Positions 1 to 7,125 are shown, counted from the stretch's first letter. The stretch: DNA of 20,366 nt from a bacterium (GCA_004562915.1 SFQZ01000095.1:1-20366), one strand, 5' to 3'. Numbers and translations: made by a program. The notes: generated by a model not told the origin, from the letters alone.

Positions 1-27
1 ATCTTTTTCTTTTTAAAAGATAAATTT

Positions 28-67
28 CAGGGGCAGATGTGATCCGCATGGATCACATCTGCCCCTG
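28..67 (-). terminator. Strong hairpin after the relaxase gene
   Basis: A perfect 18-bp inverted repeat (28-45 and 50-67) with a 4-nt GCAT loop lies just downstream of the leftward relaxase stop. On the minus strand it is followed by an A/T-rich stretch with a T-run (about 20-10). It probably ends the mobilization transcript. The unusually perfect stem could also be an element-end structure. Confidence 0.75.
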
Positions 68-103
68 TGTAGAACTATCTATTTCCCGACAGCCCCCTTC
101 TTT

Positions 104-1462
104 TTAGAGAGTTAGCTCTTTTTCTGATATGGGAATTTGCATCTCCGGAGCATTAAGTAGTGCTGTGAAATTCTGTCTAATGATATTCAGTGTCTTCTGC
201 TTTTTCTGCAATTCTTGTTTTTCCCGGACAGTAGCAGCTTGTTCAGATTCAAGATTTTCTATCCTATTCTGGATTTTATTAGAGCTTGGGATTTTGGTAA
301 CACCGAGATCCTGAAGCTCTTTTTTTAGTGAATCGTGCAGTTGGTATTCTGCTTGATGTTTGGTTCGGTATGCTTTTGGATTTTTAGCAGATTTGCAATC
401 TTCAATCACTTTTCGGCAGAGACGGTAAGAATCACAGTGTTTTTGAATGATTTTCTGTGTGCTCAGCTCACTGTTGATTTGCGTTATTCTTTGATCAGCC
501 GCTTTAACAGAAGCATCAACATCAGAAACATGCTGTTGGAAATCTTCATAATTCAGCAGGTTATTTTCGGAAAGATAGTTGAAGGTGCGTGCCGCTTCTT
601 TCAGGTTATTTAGTTTTGCCCATCGTTCAAATCCTTCTCGATTGCCGGTCGTAACATAAGTGGAGATATTGATATACAGGCGAGCTTCTCTGGACAGATG
701 CCTTGGAGCTTTTATTTTGTTACGGTTTTTTGCCAAACGGATGCGGACATTTTCTTCTGAATAATAGCTTCCAAGAGATTTCATATAAGTGAAGTTTTTC
801 TGTTCCGGTGCACGGAAGGACAGGTGTTTTCCCTGTCGGACTTCATATCCGGCTAACTGCATTTTTTGTAAAAATTCCTCATAGTTGATGGAAGTCCAGA
901 TTGCTTTATCAACTGCAACACGTAGCTTGGCTTTCCAGCTGGTGCCACGATGATATTCCATGTTCTCCTTATAACTTTTGCCTTTTTCTCCGGTTGGCAT
1001 ACTGGTGGCAAGTCCATTTTCATGGCAGATACGATTACTGATCCGGCAGATTTTATGGTAGCTCCGCTTATTGGAAACATACTTGTGATGATCAACAAAA
1101 CTTGCTGCATTAAAGATGATGTGGTTATGGATATGATTTTTATCAACATGGGTGCTTATCACATATTCATATTTTCCTTTCAGTACTTCGTTTGCAAATT
1201 GTTGCCCTAAGCGATGGGCAGTTTCGGCATCAACTTCTCCAGGTTTAAATGACTGGATCAGATGAAATGCCAGGTTATCACCTTTGTCCATTCCATTCTT
1301 TTTTGCCATTTCTCATGTCATAGAAAATTCAAGATCTGCAGTTTCCGGGGAACAGCCAAAACTGGAAACTAACAGTTTTTCTTCTGTTTTATCTGGATTC
1401 GTGATGTAGTCCAGAGCTTTCTTGTCTGTTACTTTAATTGGGAAGATCTTAAGATACGCCAT
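104..1462 (-). pseudogene. MobA/VirD2-type relaxase, interrupted by an in-frame TGA
   Basis: Relaxase (Relaxase/mobilization nuclease family), which nicks oriT and pilots single-stranded DNA in conjugative mobilization. The frame opens at ATG 1462, 34 bp inside the end of mobC, and reads MAYLKIFPIKVTDKK and LDYITNPDKT, then SSFGCSPETADLEFSMT. It meets TGA at 1313-1315 and continues as EMAKKNGMDKGDNLAFHLIQSF. The metal-binding histidine motif (VDKNHIHNHIIF) and a long C-terminal helical region lie after the stop; the likely catalytic tyrosine (in LDYITNP) lies before it. Homology-like sequence runs unbroken across the stop, so one point mutation (for example CGA or AGA to TGA) explains it. The open part starting at ATG 1309 encodes 401 residues but lacks the N-terminal relaxase motif. 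Without readthrough the product should be inactive. A sequencing error is the main alternative. Confidence 0.85.
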
Positions 1463-1752
1463 AATTCTTTCACCATCTCTTTTAATTCTTGCTTTTCTTC
1501 CGGATACAGATCACCGGTGCTGTTTACTTTTTTGGCAATCTGATTAATATTCACACCGATCTTATGCATTTCCTCATACTGTTTCTTCAGTGGAGTGGTA
1601 TCGGTGTTGACGATGTAACCGTCGATTGCCATTTTACGAAGATAAGCTCCCATATTTTTTGTCTTTGATTCAATCATCTTTCTACGAATAAGCTTTTTTT
1701 CTTCTGGGGAAACACAAAACAAAATCTGTATATTTCTTTTTCTCTTTGCCAT
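1429..1752 (-). CDS. MobC-type relaxosome protein
   Basis: Small DNA-binding accessory protein (107 aa) of the plasmid mobilization relaxosome (MobC family), which helps the relaxase open oriT. Evidence is the basic N-terminus (MAKRKRNIQILFCVSPEEK), the ribbon-helix-helix-like start and the family signature GVNINQIAKKVN near residues 68-79. A good ribosome site (AAAGGAGA) lies 8 nt upstream of ATG 1752. The relaxase frame starts inside the last 34 bp of this gene, the usual translational coupling of mobC and mobA. It lies just downstream, on the minus strand, of the candidate oriT at 1804-1859. A second mobC begins at 20277, so two mobilization modules are present. Confidence 0.88.
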   Translation of the reverse strand: MAKRKRNIQILFCVSPEEKKLIRRKMIESKTKNMGAYLRKMAIDGYIVNTDTTPLKKQYEEMHKIGVNINQIAKKVNSTGDLYPEEKQELKEMVKELWRILRSSQLK

Positions 1753-1803
1753 AGGCAGATTCTCCTTTCTTTGGTTCTTCGAAGTAGTGACTTCTGTGTT
1801 TTT

Positions 1804-1859
1804 AATTTAGGGCAGGGTTCCCTAAATTGCTGGTTTTCCGGAAGTGTATATACACTTCC
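1804..1859. other. Candidate oriT: two inverted repeats upstream of mobC
   Basis: Two symmetric structures sit side by side about 50 bp upstream of mobC. The first is AATTTAGGG (1804-1812) with CCCTAAATT (1820-1828) around a 7-nt loop. The second is a perfect 20-bp palindrome at 1840-1859, GGAAGTGTATATACACTTCC. The palindrome runs into TTCCTGTCC, which resembles the TCCTG nick region of RP4/R64-type oriTs. Position beside mobC-mobA and paired repeats fit an origin of transfer. The nick site is inferred, not shown. Confidence 0.55.
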
Positions 1860-2006
1860 TGTCCTTGCTATTTACCGGTGGCACAGCCTCCGGAAGAGAG
1901 TCTTAAAAAAGAACCCTCTATAAATAAGGTACTGAGAGAAGAAAAAGAGGACATCGAAGCTCAGAAGTATGACGCAAGCATGATTCTGTGGTATAGTAAA
2001 ATCTGA
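1806..2006 (+). pseudogene. Possible gene remnant with no clear start
   Basis: An open frame runs from a stop at 1803-1805 to TGA 2004-2006. Its last part (from about 1866) reads like a real protein end: LPVAQPPEESLKKEP, then INKVLREEKEDIEAQKYD and ASMILWYSKI. The only in-frame ATG is near the end (1979). Possible TTG (1827) and GTG (1878) starts lack a ribosome site. It overlaps the candidate oriT. It may be the tail of a gene cut off by rearrangement, or chance. No function is assigned. Confidence 0.3.
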
Positions 2007-2034
2007 ATGAAAAAGAAGAAAAGAGGTCAAACCG

Positions 2035-2790
2035 ATGTCACGGAAAAACCATAAGATGATAGATGGGAGATTACTGCAAACGAATAAGAAGTATTCCCAG
2101 TTAAAAATGAAGCAGAAAGAAAAGATTGCGGAATGGATGTTTCAGGCAACCAGAGATTATTATATGAAAAAATGTACTTTTCCGAGTGACAAACATCTGG
2201 AAGAAGTGGTGGATTCTGTTTATGAAAAAATTGAAGATGCAGAAATCTGGATTCCGTATGGAGAGGTCTTCAAGCATTATAAATCCAAACGATCGGATAT
2301 CAACAAACGTGTCAGAAAATCTCTGAATGAAAAAGAAGAGAGTCAGATTGAGAAGGTCTGTTTTATGAATATGTGTATGATTCAGGATCATAAAGGGAAT
2401 GTACTGGCTCTGGATAAAGTAAATGATAGCTATACCGGTACAACTTTTCCAGGCGGTCACGTAGAAGCAAATGAGATTTTTCAGAAATCTATGATTCGGG
2501 AAGTCTGGGAAGAAACAGGACTTACGGTTGAAGCACCGAAGCTTGGAGGATTATATCATTGGCATAAGAGCGGAGTGCACTATGTTATTACCTTGTATAA
2601 AGCGGATAAGTTTACCGGAGAATTAAAGAGTTCTGAGGAAGGAAGAGTTTATTGGATTCCGCTGGAAGAGTTAAAAACAAAAGAACTTGCTACAGGTATG
2701 GAACACGTTTTGCGGATTCTGGAATCAGAGAAGGTGGACGAGTGCTATATGCATCTGGAAGCAGATGGATATGTGGGAGACTTGTATTAA
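2035..2790 (+). CDS. NUDIX hydrolase with an extra N-terminal domain
   Basis: A 251-aa protein of the NUDIX (MutT-like) superfamily, which hydrolyses nucleoside diphosphate-X compounds. The NUDIX box is complete at about residues 139-161: G-HVEAN-E-IFQKSMI-REVWEETGL fits G-x5-E-x7-RE-U-x-EE-x-G-U. The N-terminal roughly 100 residues are a separate, highly charged helical region that I cannot assign. A common MutT is about 130-160 aa, so this is a two-domain form. The ribosome site AGAGG lies upstream of ATG 2035. The gene stands alone on the plus strand between the leftward mob genes and the leftward 2863-4274 group. Substrate cannot be inferred; a housecleaning or nucleotide-signal role is possible. 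Confidence 0.82.
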   Translation: MSRKNHKMIDGRLLQTNKKYSQLKMKQKEKIAEWMFQATRDYYMKKCTFPSDKHLEEVVDSVYEKIEDAEIWIPYGEVFKHYKSKRSDINKRVRKSLNEKEESQIEKVCFMNMCMIQDHKGNVLALDKVNDSYTGTTFPGGHVEANEIFQKSMIREVWEETGLTVEAPKLGGLYHWHKSGVHYVITLYKADKFTGELKSSEEGRVYWIPLEELKTKELATGMEHVLRILESEKVDECYMHLEADGYVGDLY

Positions 2791-2804
2791 AGAATTACAT
2801 GAGA

Positions 2805-2840
2805 AATGGCTGCCTGCTCATTGGAGAAAAGACAGCCATT
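2805..2840 (+). terminator. Weak hairpin after the NUDIX gene
   Basis: AATGGCTG (2805-2812) pairs with CAGCCATT (2833-2840) across a 20-nt loop, followed by CTTTAT. It lies between the converging NUDIX gene and the 2863-3162 gene. The loop is long and the T-run poor, so terminator function is tentative. Confidence 0.35.
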
Positions 2841-2862
2841 CTTTATAAGATACATCATTCAT

Positions 2863-3162
2863 CTATTCTGTTTTTTGCGGTTCGTTTTTGGAAGTGAAAT
2901 TAATATATTTGGCACGTTGTAAAATTGAAATAACTGCATCAATGCTTTCAGGATTGGAGAAGCTCATGATAAAAGGTTCTTCTTTAAATTCCATGGGTTC
3001 GAACCCAGGATTCTGATCTGGATTCTTGAGTATATGGATGGGACGTGCACTCTGATTATAAAATGCCAGTTGTGCGGAATCTGTAGTGTTACCGATGACA
3101 CCAATGCCTACATCCCCTTTTCCAAAGTCTATTCTATGTTTATTTAAGTTGATCATTTTCAA
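2863..3162 (-). CDS. Small hypothetical protein (99 aa)
   Basis: Not recognised. A soluble, mildly acidic protein without membrane segment or signal peptide. The middle (GVIGNTTDSAQLAFYNQSARP) and the tail (SIDAVISILQRAKYINFTSK) suggest an alpha/beta fold. A strong ribosome site, AAAGGAG, lies 9 nt before ATG 3162, supporting a real gene. It is the last gene of a leftward group after the XRE repressor and ImmA-like peptidase, 27 bp from the peptidase stop. It may be co-transcribed with them and belong to the element's regulatory module. Confidence 0.6.
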   Translation of the reverse strand: MKMINLNKHRIDFGKGDVGIGVIGNTTDSAQLAFYNQSARPIHILKNPDQNPGFEPMEFKEEPFIMSFSNPESIDAVISILQRAKYINFTSKNEPQKTE

Positions 3163-3189
3163 AAATCTCCTTTTTCAAAAATAGCATAT

Positions 3190-3744
3190 TTAGTAATTTT
3201 CTATTATTCCCGAAGTAGGGATATCTTTTAAAAAGTCACTGTTGGAAGTAATCGGAGAATCTACAATCTGAACGCCGCTTCGTTTCATCATTCGGAATTT
3301 GAAATCAAGAAGTTCCGGTGGAACTTTCAGTTCTGCGGCAGCCTGGAAAAAGGACATATCAGCGTTAAGCATCTCCAGGACATCTTCATCTTCCAGAAGA
3401 TAATCAGCGGCAAAGCAATTCGCTTCATATTCACATTGTGACACTCCATCGAATAATTCAAAATCATGAAAACACTTGATCTGAAGGGGTTTCTGATGAA
3501 GGAGTGCGTGACCGATCTCGTGGATCAGGATAATCTGCTGTATGATTTCCGGTAGGTCGCAGTTAATGACGATGCAGGTCTTTCGACATTCCCGCATACA
3601 GAAGCCTTTGCAACAGTTTGGATCAGTTCCAAGCGGAAGCTTTTTAACAATAATATGCATAGCGGCTGCAAGGCGGTACGGATCACTTTCCTGATATTTT
3701 GCTTTTACTTTATTAACAGTGTCTCTTATACATTTTGAACTCAT
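3190..3744 (-). CDS. ImmA/IrrE-type metallopeptidase
   Basis: Zinc-dependent peptidase of the ImmA/IrrE family, which in ICEBs1-like elements cleaves the partner XRE repressor to induce the element. The zinc motif HEIGHALLH is present, with the later glutamate in YEANCFAADYLL as the likely third ligand. An unusual cysteine cluster (CCKGFCMRECRKTC) precedes the catalytic helix. I chose ATG 3744 because GAGGTG lies 5 nt upstream; the ATG 21 bp earlier has no ribosome site. That gives 184 aa. It follows the XRE gene on the same strand with a 77-bp gap, the expected repressor-protease pairing. Whether it cleaves that repressor is inferred from family and position. Confidence 0.8.
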   Translation of the reverse strand: MSSKCIRDTVNKVKAKYQESDPYRLAAAMHIIVKKLPLGTDPNCCKGFCMRECRKTCIVINCDLPEIIQQIILIHEIGHALLHQKPLQIKCFHDFELFDGVSQCEYEANCFAADYLLEDEDVLEMLNADMSFFQAAAELKVPPELLDFKFRMMKRSGVQIVDSPITSNSDFLKDIPTSGIIENY

Positions 3745-3821
3745 AAAAACACCTCGATATTTCATAAGATAGTTTGCTGCAAGTATAGAGTAGCAAAAGT
3801 GCTGTACGAAAATACGGACAC

Positions 3822-4274
3822 CTATGAATCACTTTCCATTTCAGTGTTTTTCTTTTTCCGTCCAAATGTCTTTTTGGCTTCCATCTTACAGGAAAGATAT
3901 GCTTTGGTTACAGCCTGATAGAAAGCATCTTTTGCTTCTTCGTCGAGTTCGCCACCAGCAAAAAGAGCACGGTTGGCTTCGAGAATCTCATTGATGTCCC
4001 TGGCTCCTTTTTCACCAAGCTGTCCATTGACTTCATCAATATAATCCATTTTTTCAATTCCGTAAGAAGGATCTGTGATCTCATCATGTTTCAAATAATC
4101 GTAAGAGACATTCAATGCATGAGCGAGCTTTCTCATAGTAGAGATTCGTGCGATGGTGCCGGAACTTTCATAAGCTGCGATCGCACGCTGGGATACGCCG
4201 ACCAGTTCTGCAAGTTCTTTTTGTGTCAGATGATTTTGTTCTCGTTGATATTTAATCTTGTCTGAAAAATTCAT
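3822..4274 (-). CDS. XRE-family repressor (ImmR-like)
   Basis: A 150-aa regulator with an N-terminal helix-turn-helix at about residues 5-60 (LTQKELAELVGVSQRAIAAYE) and a C-terminal helical domain (ALFAGGELDEEAKDAFYQAV). Start ATG 4274 is preceded by AAAGGAT; the upstream ATG at 4316 has no ribosome site. Its own promoter is at 4389-4417. It is followed by the ImmA-like peptidase, the usual layout of a proteolysis-induced switch in integrative elements. The same two-part architecture recurs in the protein at 14287-14673. The likely target is the inverted repeat at 4374-4409 and the face-to-face promoters there. Confidence 0.82.
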   Translation of the reverse strand: MNFSDKIKYQREQNHLTQKELAELVGVSQRAIAAYESSGTIARISTMRKLAHALNVSYDYLKHDEITDPSYGIEKMDYIDEVNGQLGEKGARDINEILEANRALFAGGELDEEAKDAFYQAVTKAYLSCKMEAKKTFGRKKKNTEMESDS

Positions 4275-4330
4275 AGTGGGATCCTTTCCAAGTTTTTGAA
4301 ATCGTAACTTCATCAACTTTATAAAAACTA

Positions 4331-4359
4331 TTGACAGAGTTCATTATCACGTATAAAAT
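4331..4359 (+). promoter_or_regulatory. Promoter for the Y-family polymerase
   Basis: TTGACA (4331-4336), 17 bp, TAAAAT (4354-4359), with predicted start near 4366. The start falls inside a LexA-like box. Directed rightward toward the polymerase gene. Confidence 0.7.
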
Positions 4360-4360
4360 A

Positions 4361-4374
4361 CAAACAAATGTTCG
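4361..4374. promoter_or_regulatory. LexA/DinR-like SOS box
   Basis: CAAACAAATGTTCG matches the symmetric core CGAAC-N4-GTTCG at 9 of 10 defined positions. It covers the predicted start of the rightward polymerase promoter and lies just past the start of the leftward repressor promoter. This fits SOS control of a lesion-bypass polymerase. Confidence 0.6.
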
Positions 4375-4409
4375 TGAAGTTAGTAGAAATTATAATCTAT
4401 AAACTTCAC
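4374..4409. promoter_or_regulatory. Inverted repeat, candidate XRE operator
   Basis: GTGAAGTT (4374-4381) and AACTTCAC (4402-4409) are perfect 8-bp arms flanking the -10 box of the leftward promoter. A further AACTTCA half-site is at 4306-4312. Probably the binding sites of the adjacent XRE repressor. Confidence 0.5.
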
Positions 4410-4417
4410 AAAGTCAA
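4389..4417 (-). promoter_or_regulatory. Leftward promoter for the XRE-ImmA operon
   Basis: On the minus strand, TTGACT (4417-4412), 17 bp, TATAAT (4394-4389), with start near 4382. Near-consensus, and pointed straight at the rightward promoter at 4331-4359. Confidence 0.75.
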
Positions 4418-4468
4418 TATGAAGCAAAGAACTTTTATTATGATTTTTAAGACTGGTAGGTGAATGTT

Positions 4469-5713
4469 ATGAGCAGGACAATTCTTCATTCAGATATGAA
4501 TTGCTTTTACGCAAGTGTTGAGATGCTGCATCATCCAGAACTTGCCGGGAAGCCGATGGCAGTCGGTGGTGATCCGGAAGCAAGACATGGAATTGTGCTG
4601 ACTGCAAACTATATTGCGAAGCGAGCCGGAGTAAAAACAGGCATGGCATTGTGGCAGGCAAGACAGATTTGCCCAGAAATAATCTTTGTACCGCCTCGCA
4701 TGGATCTTTATTTGAGGTTTTCCAGAATGGCACAGGAGATTTACAGTGAATACACAGATCAGAGAGAACCATTTGGGATTGATGAAAGCTGGCTGGATGT
4801 GACCGCCAGTACTTCTATCAAGGGAGACGGAATGAAGATTGCAAAAGAGATCAGCAGTCGGATTAAATATGAACTGGGGGTTACCGTAAGTATTGGTGTT
4901 TCCTGGAATAAGATATTTGCAAAGCTCGGTTCTGATTATAAAAAGCCGGATGCCATTACAGAGTTTTCCAAAGACAATTACAAGGATATTGCATGGAAAC
5001 TTCCAGTAGGTGATTTACTCATGGTCGGAAGAAGCACTGAACGGACGATGAAGAAACTTGGCATTTGTACAATCGGAGATCTGGCAGGAGCAGAACCTTC
5101 TATATTAGAAACATATCTTGGAAAGATGGGATTGGTACTTCATACCTTTGCAAATGGATGGGATGAAACTCCAGTTTTGGTAGAAGGATATAAAGTACCG
5201 ATCAAGTCTATCGGGAACAGTACAACAACGCCAAGAGATCTTGTTAGTGAATTGGACGTGAAGATTATTTTGATGGCTCTTTCAGAAAGTGTAGGAGCCA
5301 GGCTTCGTGAAAATGGTTTTCAATGCAGGACAGTAGAAATCTCGATTCGGGATAATGGATTGTATCATTTCACGAGACAGTGCAAGTTGGACAGGGCAAG
5401 TAATCTTACAGAAGAAATTGCCAGAACTGCATTTGAGTTATTCCAGAAAAACTATAATTGGGAACATCCAATTCGTAGTCTTGGTGTTCGAGGATGTGAT
5501 CTGGTATCAGAAGAGATGCCGTATCAGCTTGATTTATTTATGGATGAAACGAAGAGAGAAAAAATCAAAAAGATGGACCAGGTGGTAGATGAGATCCGTG
5601 GAAGGTTTGGCTATCAGAGTATTCAGAGAGCATTTATGTATCAGGATAAGATACTGGCACAGCTGAATGCTAAGGAACATACGGTTCATCCACAGGCATA
5701 TTTTCATGGATAG
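4469..5713 (+). CDS. Y-family translesion DNA polymerase (DinB/UmuC type)
   Basis: Error-prone polymerase that copies damaged template. The catalytic motifs are present: DMNCFYASVEM near the N-terminus, FGIDESWLDVT with the Asp-Glu pair, and VSIGVSWNKIFAKLGSDYKKP. The C-terminal little-finger region follows. QLDLF near residue 352 is a good beta-clamp binding motif. Length is 414 aa, normal for the family. I start at ATG 4469, eight bases after AGG, rather than the in-frame GTG at 4460 that overlaps the ribosome site. The promoter carries a LexA-like box, and the divergently encoded XRE-ImmA switch is next door. The 5734 gene follows 20 bp on. Such polymerases are common on Firmicutes mobile elements and may support mutagenesis or element replication under stress. 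Confidence 0.92.
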   Translation: MSRTILHSDMNCFYASVEMLHHPELAGKPMAVGGDPEARHGIVLTANYIAKRAGVKTGMALWQARQICPEIIFVPPRMDLYLRFSRMAQEIYSEYTDQREPFGIDESWLDVTASTSIKGDGMKIAKEISSRIKYELGVTVSIGVSWNKIFAKLGSDYKKPDAITEFSKDNYKDIAWKLPVGDLLMVGRSTERTMKKLGICTIGDLAGAEPSILETYLGKMGLVLHTFANGWDETPVLVEGYKVPIKSIGNSTTTPRDLVSELDVKIILMALSESVGARLRENGFQCRTVEISIRDNGLYHFTRQCKLDRASNLTEEIARTAFELFQKNYNWEHPIRSLGVRGCDLVSEEMPYQLDLFMDETKREKIKKMDQVVDEIRGRFGYQSIQRAFMYQDKILAQLNAKEHTVHPQAYFHG

Positions 5714-5733
5714 GAGAGAGCAGGTGTTTTGTA

Positions 5734-5973
5734 ATGACAGCTAAAGTGTATGTAGATGTCCTGGCAGTATTCAGCCGGGAAGGAGAATTGATCCCTACAG
5801 CGTTTGTCTGGGAAGATGGACGTAAGTATGCGATTGATAAGGTTTCAAAACCGGAGCGTTGTGCCAGCCGAAAAGCTGGCGGAACCGGATATCGTTATAC
5901 CTGTCAGGTGGGTGGAAAAATCTGTCATCTGACTTATGAAGAAAATTATAAATGGTTTATGGAACGTAAATAA
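5734..5973 (+). CDS. Small conserved partner of the Y-family polymerase
   Basis: A 79-aa protein, MTAKVYVDVLAVFSREGEL to NYKWFMERK. I recognise the pattern (VYVDVLAVFS, a central TxxWEDGRKY, RKAGGxGYRYTC, a final YEENxKWF) as a family often found beside DinB/UmuC-like polymerase genes in clostridial elements. Its function is not known to me. It is predicted beta-rich with no membrane segment. The ribosome site CAGGTG is upstream of ATG 5734, and it lies 20 bp after the polymerase, so co-transcription and SOS co-regulation are likely. A hairpin follows at 5984. Confidence 0.75.
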   Translation: MTAKVYVDVLAVFSREGELIPTAFVWEDGRKYAIDKVSKPERCASRKAGGTGYRYTCQVGGKICHLTYEENYKWFMERK

Positions 5974-5983
5974 CGGCGTCCTA

Positions 5984-6012
5984 AAAGGGAGCCCTGAATC
6001 AGGGCCCCCTTT
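5984..6012 (+). terminator. Hairpin after the polymerase operon
   Basis: AAAGGGAGCCCTGA (5984-5997) faces TCAGGGCCCCCTTT (5999-6012) with one mismatch, giving a very stable stem. No long T-run follows apart from the TTT inside the arm, so it may be an inefficient terminator or an mRNA end-stabilizer. Confidence 0.6.
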
Positions 6013-6022
6013 GGAGAGATAG

Positions 6023-6178
6023 ATATTCGATGAGAACATCAGCAGTCGGGGATACATCCTTTCCCGTGAGAACCGATTGCTTTCAATAGATCATACAGTT
6101 GCCGATCAGCCAGAAATAGAAGCTATCCCACAGCGGATATTTCTGCGGAATCTGCATGAAGAGATGTTAGGACAGTGA
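6023..6178 (+). pseudogene. Remnant of an unknown gene (3' part only)
   Basis: From a TAG at 6020-6022 to TGA 6176-6178 an open frame reads like protein: ENISSRGYILSRENRLL, then IDHTVADQPEIEAIP and RIFLRNLHEEMLGQ. It has no plausible start codon or ribosome site at its beginning. The proline and charged content look like the end of a real gene that lost its 5' part. I do not recognise the family. Chance open frame is possible. Confidence 0.35.
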
Positions 6179-6248
6179 CAGACTGTGAATGGAACAAACA
6201 ATACAATGATTGGTCTGGCTGCGGAAGCGGTCGGGAAGGAGGACAATT

Positions 6249-6794
6249 ATGCAGAGAATACAGGATATGTTTATCAATATGGAAGAAGTGGCAGAGGATG
6301 CTTATAAGAATACGGAATTATTGCTGAGTCAGTATACTAAAGTAATGTTCCGTATTGAGAAGAACCTTGTGGATATAGATTATGAAATGTATGCAGAGGA
6401 AGGGAAGCATCTGAAGGAAATGTTATATGATCTGGTAGATTTCGATGCGACTGCAGAGAAACGCAGAATCCAGGAAAAGCTTCTGAATAATGATATGAAT
6501 CTCTGTTTGCTGGAAATCATGAGAGATTCCCTGATAGCTTTGAGGGATTATCCAAAAAATGGACAGCTGTATTATCGGCTTTTGAAATATAGATATTTTG
6601 AAGCAGGAAATACCAATGAAGATGTGATGCTGATGCTGGATGATATGCCAAGCACTACTTATTATCGAAACCGTAAGAAAGCAATCCGTTTGTATGCAAC
6701 AATGCTCTGGGCATTTACACGTCCGGAAAAGATACAGAATAAGATGGAGGAAATAAACTGGAAGAAAAGTGGAAGTAAAGTGGCAGTGAACTGA
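6249..6794 (+). CDS. Sigma-70 region 4/ArpU-like HTH protein
   Basis: A 181-aa, largely helical protein. Residues about 115-165 (LLKYRYFEAGNTNEDVMLML, then PSTTYYRNRKKAIRLYATML) look like the sigma region 4-type helix-turn-helix of ArpU/DUF1492-like phage and element regulators. I start at ATG 6249 because GAAGGAGG sits 7 nt upstream; the earlier ATG 6210 has none. The C-terminus (WKKSGSKVAVN) is encoded by five 11-bp tandem repeats that run past the stop. Such proteins often control late or transfer genes of phages and integrative elements. The target here is unknown; the repeat array may itself be a binding site. A terminator follows at 6869. Confidence 0.65.
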   Translation: MQRIQDMFINMEEVAEDAYKNTELLLSQYTKVMFRIEKNLVDIDYEMYAEEGKHLKEMLYDLVDFDATAEKRRIQEKLLNNDMNLCLLEIMRDSLIALRDYPKNGQLYYRLLKYRYFEAGNTNEDVMLMLDDMPSTTYYRNRKKAIRLYATMLWAFTRPEKIQNKMEEINWKKSGSKVAVN

Positions 6795-6810
6795 CAGTAA
6801 ACTGGCATGT
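6756..6810 (+). repeat. Five tandem 11-bp repeats across a stop codon
   Basis: Units AACTGGAAGAA, AAGTGGAAGTA, AAGTGGCAGTG, AACTGACAGTA and AACTGGCATGT are contiguous (consensus AASTGGMAGTA). They begin in the last 13 codons of the HTH gene and continue 16 bp past its TGA (6792-6794). The period is close to one DNA turn, so all copies face the same side. Confidence 0.85.
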
Positions 6811-6868
6811 GAATGGTATTACAATGAAAATACGTGCATGTTAGAATTGATATGCTGAGAGAAATAGA

Positions 6869-6906
6869 CCTTCGCAGACGTAATGTTTGCGGAGGTTTTT
6901 CTTTTC
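6869..6906 (+). terminator. Intrinsic terminator
   Basis: An 11-bp stem including G-U pairs, CCTTCGCAGAC (6869-6879) with GTTTGCGGAGG (6885-6895) and a GTAAT loop, followed by TTTTTCTTTTC. Ends the transcript of the 6249 gene. Confidence 0.85.
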
Positions 6907-6924
6907 TCAAATTTTAAGGCGTCA

Positions 6925-6955
6925 GGCTGTGCCCGGAAGGGCATGGCCTTTTTTT
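6925..6955 (+). terminator. Second intrinsic terminator in tandem
   Basis: GGCTGTGCCC (6925-6934), loop GGAA, GGGCATGGCC (6939-6948), then seven T. A strong stem with two G-U pairs. Two terminators 20 bp apart isolate the sigma-like gene at 7126 from upstream transcription. Confidence 0.85.
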
Positions 6956-7075
6956 ATACCCAAAAACAGGTTGCAGATTTGAAAAAGCTTCCTTTTTAAC
7001 AGGTAGATGCCGGAAAGGAAGAGCATATCAAGATGCAGGGAAGAGGCAGGCATTATGCCAGATATCCATGATTTT

Positions 7076-7114
7076 CGATTTGTCACAAATCAAATCAACA
7101 AAAACGACAAATCG
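7076..7114. promoter_or_regulatory. Inverted-repeat cluster before the sigma-like gene
   Basis: CGATTTGT (7076-7083) and ACAAATCG (7107-7114) are inverted. An inner GATTTG-TCA-CAAATC palindrome (7077-7091) shares the left arm. The right arm ends beside the GGAG ribosome site of ATG 7126, so a bound protein or mRNA fold could affect translation. Function is inferred only. Confidence 0.4.
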
Positions 7115-7125
7115 GAGAAACAATC

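Larger units (their letters stand above)
6795..7125. other. Gene-free stretch: repeats, two terminators, inverted repeat
   Basis: Between the two HTH genes this 331-bp stretch holds the end of the 11-bp repeat array, two intrinsic terminators (6869-6906 and 6925-6955), and an inverted-repeat cluster just before the sigma-like gene (7076-7114). A short ATG frame at 7055 overlaps the next gene and was not accepted. No RNA gene was recognised. Confidence 0.7.

Noticed and set aside
129..1210. Long frames antisense to the relaxase and other real genes
   Set aside because: They lack ribosome sites and family motifs and mirror strongly coding sequence on the other strand.
1313..1315. TGA in the relaxase read as a recoded amino acid
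   Set aside because: All other genes here use TGA as a normal stop and no selenocysteine-type hairpin is seen; a nonsense mutation is simpler.
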